The notes under the pieces: model-generated | What the model was told of the DNA's origin: nothing | The model's input: only the letters and a program-made list of their open reading frames with translations | Database searches by the model: none | Origin: an uncultured Clostridium sp. | Lineage (GTDB): Bacteria > Bacillota > Clostridia > TANB77 > CAG-508 | Assembly: GCA_947384775.1 (NCBI GenBank) | Contig: CANDIF010000014.1 | Location: 1 to 37,396, forward strand | Length of the DNA stretch: 37,396 bases | Direction of reading: 5' to 3' | Made by a program: the position numbers and the translations under genes | Part shown: positions 32,999 to 37,396 of the stretch, piece after piece | How positions within the stretch are numbered: the stretch's first letter is position 1 | Layout: each line of letters starts with the position of its first letter

Positions 32999-33775
32999 AT
33001 GAGCAGAAGAAAAAATAAAAAAGAACAAAGTATCTATCAATTATTAATAAGTGCAATAGTAATAATATGTCTTGCAGTATCAGGATATTATGGTACGCAA
33101 AAGGTAGAAGAAAATAAGAATACAGAAAGCAATATAGTAAAAACAGAAGTACAAACAACAAGTGCACTATTTGATTTATCTACAATTCCAGAATATCAAG
33201 GAAACCCATATATAGAAATAAATAATAATATTCCATATTTCAAAGAAGAAGACTATACAACGGAAAGTTTTGAAAGATATAGTGAATGGGATGAACTTGG
33301 AAGAAGTGGTATGGCATTTGCAAATATTTGCAAAGAAGTAATGCCACCAGAAGGAGAAGAACGTGGAGAAATAGGGATAATTAAAGATCTTTCAGGTTGG
33401 GTTCAAAAGAGATATGACAATTTAATTAAAGATAAATATTTATATAATCGTTGTCATTTAATTGGATGGCAACTTGCAGGAGAGAATGCAAATAAGAAAA
33501 ATTTAATTACAGGAACAAGATATTTAAATACAGAAGGAATGTTGCCATTTGAAAATTTAGTTGCAGAGTATATACGAGATAATCAGAATAATCATGTCCT
33601 TTATAGAGTTACGCCTATTTTTGAAGGAAATAATAAATTAGCAAGTGGAGTACAAATGGAAGCCTGGTCTGTAGAAGATAATGGTCAAGGAATATGTTTT
33701 AATGTTTATTGCTATAATGTACAACCAGGAATAATTATTGATTATTCAACAGGAGAAAGCCAAGAAAATTTCTAA
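32999..33775 (+). CDS. Membrane-anchored DNA/RNA non-specific endonuclease (DNA-entry type)
   Basis: The 258 residues have one N-terminal membrane segment (about residues 12-30), then an extracellular domain. The nuclease motif is YNRCHLIGWQLAGENANKKNLITGTRYLN, with catalytic H153 in the N-R-C-H form used by Clostridial members in place of DRGH. The end VLYRVTPIFEGNNKLASG.....CFNVYCYNVQPG is typical. Secreted nucleases of this group degrade external DNA or help uptake in competent bacteria. I start at ATG 32999, with AAGAGG eight bases upstream; the in-frame TTG at 32993 is less likely. A MITE-like element follows directly. Confidence 0.9.
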   Translation: MSRRKNKKEQSIYQLLISAIVIICLAVSGYYGTQKVEENKNTESNIVKTEVQTTSALFDLSTIPEYQGNPYIEINNNIPYFKEEDYTTESFERYSEWDELGRSGMAFANICKEVMPPEGEERGEIGIIKDLSGWVQKRYDNLIKDKYLYNRCHLIGWQLAGENANKKNLITGTRYLNTEGMLPFENLVAEYIRDNQNNHVLYRVTPIFEGNNKLASGVQMEAWSVEDNGQGICFNVYCYNVQPGIIIDYSTGESQENF

Positions 33776-33778
33776 TGA

Positions 33779-34000
33779 ATTAATTGTTACTGTTCAGACC
33801 TTTTTTAGATAAACTTCGTAAGTATTGCTATAAAGCCCCTTTATCAAGGGGGATGTCGACGAAGGCGACTGGGGGTTCTTTTAAAAAAATATTAAGAACC
33901 CTCCGTCAGTCCTTCGGACTGCCACCTCCTTTGTTAAAGGAGGTTTCTTGCAAGGCTTCGCAGATTTTCTCATTTTATATCCTGAGCAGTAACAATTAAT
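33779..34000. mobile_element. MITE-like palindromic element with 19-bp terminal inverted repeats
   Basis: The ends ATTAATTGTTACTGTTCAG (33779-33797) and, at 33982-34000, its reverse complement with one mismatch, bound a 222-bp element. Inside are nested hairpins: GCCCCTTTATCAAGGGG, and later CAGTCCTTCGGACTG and CCTCCTTTGTTAAAGGAGG, plus a longer pairing AAGAACC with GGTTCTT. Local GC content is above the surroundings. No transposase gene is present; a frame inside it is not a plausible gene. Similar GC-rich hairpin repeats are dispersed in many Firmicute genomes. It also fills most of the 358-base gap between the nuclease and the next gene. Confidence 0.85.
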
Positions 34001-34133
34001 TAACAAAAGACAAAAAAATTTTATAAAAATATTGTAAATTCAAACATGATAATATATAATTCAAATAGTTTAATTCTTATTGCTATTTATCAATAGCAGA
34101 TTTCCAATATTAAATAAAGGAGTGAAGATCATA

Positions 34134-34871
34134 TTGAATTTAGATTCATTAAATCTTTTTTCGAGTGGACTAAGATCAGGAGAAAAAGCAAAGGCTTTTA
34201 TACAAGAATTATCAGATTATTTAGAAAATATGAGAGTAAAAAAATTAAATAATAGAAGTGATGAAATTCCAATAATAGAGCAAATAATATCTAACAATAA
34301 ATTAACAACAGGCAATAGAAATTCTATAATATGGAAAGAAAATAATGTTATATTAAAATATGCTAAGCAGAATTTCAAAGATGAGATAATGTATTTTGCA
34401 AAAGATAATAAAAAGATATATTGGTTAAATAATCAAAGACATTATAATAACGAGGTTTATACGATATTAAAAGTTCAAAACAATAAAATACAAGAAATAG
34501 AAATAAACAAAAATAATATGCCAAAGGAAATAGGGATAAATGATGTATTTAAAAAAGAAAATGACGAATATGTACTAGATAAAAATGCTACAAAGGAATT
34601 AAAAGAAGAAATAACAAAAATAGCAGAAAAGGTAATAGAAAAACAGAATAAAAATTTTCAGAAATATAGAAAAGAAGGACACTTATACATGGTGACAGAA
34701 GAACTGGGAAACAACAGATTTCTAAAAGATTTAAGCAATCTATCTGAATCCGAGTTTGAAGAGGTTGATATTCCTCAAAACTTGCTAGATAAAGCAATAG
34801 AAGGAACGATACTTAAATATAATAATGGTAAATACGAATATTATTCAGATTATGGTTATAGATTAGAATAG
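34134..34871 (+). CDS. Hypothetical protein with a TTG start
   Basis: The frame encodes 245 residues. The likely start is TTG 34134, with AAAGGAGTGA about eleven bases upstream and no suitable ATG nearer. The product begins LNLDSLNLFSSGL, is lysine-rich and hydrophilic, and has helical segments near residues 140-185 that may form a coiled coil (KELKEEITKIAEKVIEKQNKN). No known family is recognised. It sits alone between the MITE-like element and the transaldolase gene. Base composition is as AT-rich as its neighbours. Confidence 0.65.
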   Translation: MNLDSLNLFSSGLRSGEKAKAFIQELSDYLENMRVKKLNNRSDEIPIIEQIISNNKLTTGNRNSIIWKENNVILKYAKQNFKDEIMYFAKDNKKIYWLNNQRHYNNEVYTILKVQNNKIQEIEINKNNMPKEIGINDVFKKENDEYVLDKNATKELKEEITKIAEKVIEKQNKNFQKYRKEGHLYMVTEELGNNRFLKDLSNLSESEFEEVDIPQNLLDKAIEGTILKYNNGKYEYYSDYGYRLE

Positions 34872-34936
34872 ATACTAAAAATACGAGTGATAAATATTAA
34901 ATTATGACATAAAGTAGGAACAATATTGTGTAAAAA

Positions 34937-34965
34937 TTGCTAATTATTTGTATCTATGATATTAT
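34937..34965 (+). promoter_or_regulatory. Promoter of the transaldolase-like gene
   Basis: TTGCTA (34937-34942), a 17-base spacer and TATTAT (34960-34965), about 20 bases before the GGGAGG ribosome binding site. Confidence 0.65.
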
Positions 34966-34996
34966 AAAAAAATAATAAATTTAGGGAGGTATGTTT

Positions 34997-35650
34997 ATGA
35001 AATTTTTTATTGATACTGCGAATGTTGAAGAAATAAAAAAAGCAAATGATATGGGAATTATTTGTGGAGTTACTACAAATCCATCTTTAATTGCAAAAGA
35101 AGGTCGTGATTTTAAAGAAGTAATAAAGGAAATTACATCTATTGTAGATGGAGCAATAAGTGGTGAAGTTAAAGCAACAACAGTAAGTGCTGAAGATATG
35201 ATAAAGGAAGCAAGAGAAATTGCAGCAATACATCCTAACATGGTTGTAAAAATTCCTATGACCGATGAAGGACTTAAAGCAGTTAAGGTATTATCAAAAG
35301 AAGGAATAAAAACTAATGTAACTCTTATTTTTAATCCAACACAAGCGTTATTTGCAGCAAAAGCAGGGGCTACATATGTATCACCATTCTTAGGAAGATT
35401 AGATGATATAGCAACTCCAGGAATTGACTTAATAAGAACAATTTCTGAGATATTTGAAATTCATAATATAAATACAGAAATAATATGTGCAAGTGTACGT
35501 AACCCAATACATATAATAGACTGTGCATTAGCAGGAGCAGATATTGCAACAGTACCTTATAAAGTAATAGAACAATGTATAAAACATCCTTTAACAGATG
35601 CTGGAATTGAGAAGTTTAAGAAAGATTATATTGCAGTTTTTGGTGAATAA
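34997..35650 (+). CDS. fsa: Fructose-6-phosphate aldolase/transaldolase-like protein
   Basis: The 217 residues belong to the small transaldolase (FSA/TalC) group: [29 protein letters not shown], the Schiff-base lysine K85 in [35 protein letters not shown] and the C-terminal [11 protein letters not shown]. It links sugar phosphates in the non-oxidative pentose phosphate pathway or cleaves fructose 6-phosphate. The ATG at 34991 abuts GGAGG; I use ATG 34997, seven bases after it. Aldolase and transaldolase activity cannot be told apart by eye. It ends in a bidirectional terminator. Confidence 0.92.
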   Translation: MKFFIDTANVEEIKKANDMGIICGVTTNPSLIAKEGRDFKEVIKEITSIVDGAISGEVKATTVSAEDMIKEAREIAAIHPNMVVKIPMTDEGLKAVKVLSKEGIKTNVTLIFNPTQALFAAKAGATYVSPFLGRLDDIATPGIDLIRTISEIFEIHNINTEIICASVRNPIHIIDCALAGADIATVPYKVIEQCIKHPLTDAGIEKFKKDYIAVFGE

Positions 35651-35655
35651 CAAAT

Positions 35656-35692
35656 AAAAACCCCTACATTCACAAATGTAGGGGTTTTTATA
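35656..35692. terminator. Bidirectional terminator between fsa and the GNAT gene
   Basis: AAAAACCCCTACATT and AATGTAGGGGTTTTT form a perfect 15-bp stem around CACA; A- and T-runs serve both strands. Confidence 0.93.
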
Positions 35693-35697
35693 ATAAA

Positions 35698-36507
35698 TTA
35701 TTTCTTTAAATAATAATATACTTCGCACAAATCATTAAAACCTAATTTTCTATACATTTGAGCAGGGTAAAAATCTTGCTCTGTTTGTAAATATGCTACT
35801 TTTATATTTTTATTTTTACACATTTCTAATTGCTGTTTTAAAACTTCTTTACCAATACCCTTACCTCTATAATCTTTTTTTAGTGCTAAACTATAAATAC
35901 CATAAAGTTCGTTGTTGTAAACACTTTGTGTAGTTCCAACTATTTCATCATCTGCTTTTATTAAATAAAATTCAGTTTTTATATCATTATGTATTTCTGT
36001 ATAGTTGATATAACCTTGCCTGTAACCATCATCTAAATCACCATAAGGATCCTCATCATCTCCAGATTGATAACCTTGCATTACAAAATCTGCATACTTT
36101 TCCATGTCTGTTGTAGGTTCAAGTGTTATACTAAAAGAACAATTTGTTTTAAGTTCATTTAATTTATCAAAATTAGTATATGTTTGCCAAACTTCTGTTG
36201 ATATTAATTGAAACTTATTTTCATCAAAATATTTTTCTTTATTTTGATAAATGTTTTTCATATATGGAATTAGATATACAGTTGTTTTTCTATTTATGTT
36301 ACTAAATATTTCATCAGCTTCATTAATGATAGCATTAAATTCTTCTTTATTAGTTACATCAAAGTTTGAAAGAAAATTAGAATATGAATCTTTTATATCT
36401 TTGCTATAAGTAATTTCATAATTGCTTTTATTAATAACATTGAAATCTAATCCTTCAAATCCTTTTATATGTAAATTATAAATATCTTTAATTAAGTTTA
36501 AATCCAT
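35698..36507 (-). CDS. GNAT-family acetyltransferase with N-terminal extension
   Basis: The 269 residues have an N-terminal half of unclear fold and a C-terminal GNAT domain: DDEIVGTTQSVYNNELYGIYSLALKKDYRGKGIGKEVLKQQLEMC contains the acetyl-CoA binding Y-R-G-K-G-I-G, and FYPAQMYRKLGF is the typical end of the fold. Such long members may carry two GNAT repeats, the first degenerate. The substrate is unknown. AGAGG lies nine bases before ATG on the minus strand. It is separate from the M14 gene upstream by a terminator. Confidence 0.85.
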   Translation of the reverse strand: MDLNLIKDIYNLHIKGFEGLDFNVINKSNYEITYSKDIKDSYSNFLSNFDVTNKEEFNAIINEADEIFSNINRKTTVYLIPYMKNIYQNKEKYFDENKFQLISTEVWQTYTNFDKLNELKTNCSFSITLEPTTDMEKYADFVMQGYQSGDDEDPYGDLDDGYRQGYINYTEIHNDIKTEFYLIKADDEIVGTTQSVYNNELYGIYSLALKKDYRGKGIGKEVLKQQLEMCKNKNIKVAYLQTEQDFYPAQMYRKLGFNDLCEVYYYLKK

Positions 36508-36612
36508 TTTATAAAACCTCTTTTTTTAGAATGAATTAATTATATCATATAAATTTACTTTTGTCTTTTATATATTTGAAATAAAACTGTAAATGTTTTC
36601 ATTAAAAAGCCA

Positions 36613-36649
36613 ACAAAAATAGGATATCTAATAGGATATCCGTTTTTGT
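36613..36649 (-). terminator. Terminator of the M14 peptidase gene
   Basis: On the minus strand, ACAAAAACGGATATC and GATATCCTATTTTTGT form the hairpin, with the GGATATC/GATATCC core and U-rich 3' side. It follows the M14 gene stop by ten bases. Confidence 0.75.
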
Positions 36650-36658
36650 ATAATTAAT

Positions 36659-37396
36659 TTAAGATACTAATATACTGGATAATACTAGAATTCCAAGATT
36701 ATCATTATAAATCTCATCAAACTGAGTAATTGGAAGCGGATTTGTTCCAAGCCCCGCTTCTACAGTATATCCAGGTTTTTGATATTCTTGTAAGAACCAA
36801 TCTTTGTAACCAGCAAAACTGGAATTATATGGGACATTTGCTAGCCTATAACCACTAGTATTAGCTAACTTACGACCGATAGAAAGTGCTTCAGGGGGAG
36901 CATAATTTTGAAATTGCCAATAAATTTCTTTACCTTGAGTATGATAAGCTAAAATCAATTTGAAATTATGCCTTAAAGTGAAATTATATAATGCCAAAGC
37001 TTCAGGTTCTGTAAGAGGACCGGAAACCAACGAAATCACGTGGAGCAGGAGTTGTAAAACCTTGAGCAAACTTAATTCTACGAGCTTCTTCCCATCCAGC
37101 AGGAAATTGCAAATTTAGATCTACTCCTCTAATATTTGCTTTCCATCCATCTGGAAAAGGAATTGTTGCAAAGCCATATGCAATTTTCTCTGCGCTTTGA
37201 TATACTTTACTATTGATAGAATAGTAATTATTCACTAGATTAACTCCATCAGGGTTACACATAGGAACGATATAAATAGATACACGTTTAAAAAGTTCTC
37301 TTGCATTATAGCCATAGATTTCATCATTATTTTTATAAGCAATGCAAAAGTCTTCTATAAATTTAAGTAAAATATTAGTAGTAATAGACTCATTTG
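36659..37396 (-). pseudogene. M14-family zinc carboxypeptidase (gamma-D-glutamyl-diamino acid endopeptidase type), frameshifted, 5' end outside window
   Basis: Read from 37396, the frame gives ...NESITTNILLKFIED (the E of the HxxE zinc motif), then VPMCNPDGVNLV, NIRGVDLNLQFPAGWEEAR and TPAPRDFVG. It then shifts to a frame reading SGPLTEPEALALYNFTLRHNFKLILAYHTQG (third zinc ligand H), then YTVEAGLGTNPLP (catalytic E) to the stop at 36659. The two frames join if one base is removed from GGTTTCCGG (A run at 37024-37026 on the plus strand). The rest is intact, so this is either a recent frameshift or a base-calling error. Active homologues cleave peptidoglycan stem peptides. The start is beyond the window edge. 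Confidence 0.85.

Noticed and set aside
33784..33999. 71-residue frame inside the MITE-like element
   Set aside because: It runs through nested hairpins of the element, has no ribosome binding site and resembles no protein.
34872..34996. Additional small gene before the transaldolase
   Set aside because: Only a promoter and ribosome binding site are seen; no frame with a start signal.

Overview
The window is AT-rich, densely coded DNA from a low-GC, spore-forming Firmicute of the class Clostridia, probably an uncultured gut-type lineage. The evidence is strong AT bias in codon use, GGAGG-type ribosome binding sites, TTGACA/TATAAT promoters, a pair of CotF-type spore coat genes, AddB-type recombination and AT-rich rho-independent terminators. 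No rRNA, tRNA, CRISPR array or phage structural gene was seen.

Layout. 1-14 kb is mostly housekeeping and DNA maintenance: the 3' end of gyrA, an 8-oxoguanine glycosylase, addB, coaD, a coaE fusion to a YfiH/PgeF laccase domain, a family-4 uracil-DNA glycosylase, a divergent membrane HtrA protease, a small pilin-like membrane protein overlapping rnhB, pdp and pcrA. 14-15.7 kb holds two small spore coat genes and an M23 peptidase. 15.8-25.1 kb (minus strand) is a biosynthetic locus: a 2479-residue two-module NRPS (C-A-T-C-A-T-reductase) followed with no gap by a 7TM-PAS histidine kinase that has no response regulator in view. A second HtrA protease is divergent from it. 26.3-27.2 kb holds two GC-rich paralogous small-gene cassettes, each with its own promoter, leader hairpin and terminator, which look foreign to this genome. 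27.2-29.8 kb is a MATE transporter fused to a cytidylate-kinase-like domain plus a MarR regulator, with two palindromic operators at the promoter. 29.8-32.8 kb is a four-gene operon: HTH regulator-like protein, GNAT, unknown protein, YgjV-type membrane protein. The rest holds an exported nuclease, a MITE-like element with 19-bp inverted ends, an unknown gene, a transaldolase-like gene, a GNAT and a frameshifted M14 peptidase running off the window.

Three things stand out. (1) The GC-rich twin cassettes have nearly identical promoter, leader and first ten codons, but the rest of each gene has diverged. (2) A family of five intergenic structured repeats of about 80-90 nt keeps its base pairing by compensatory changes, with a conserved asymmetric internal loop. 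(3) The NRPS-reductase is translationally coupled to a membrane sensor kinase, which suggests a product made and sensed by the same operon. A near-perfect parS-like palindrome also lies at 8895-8910.
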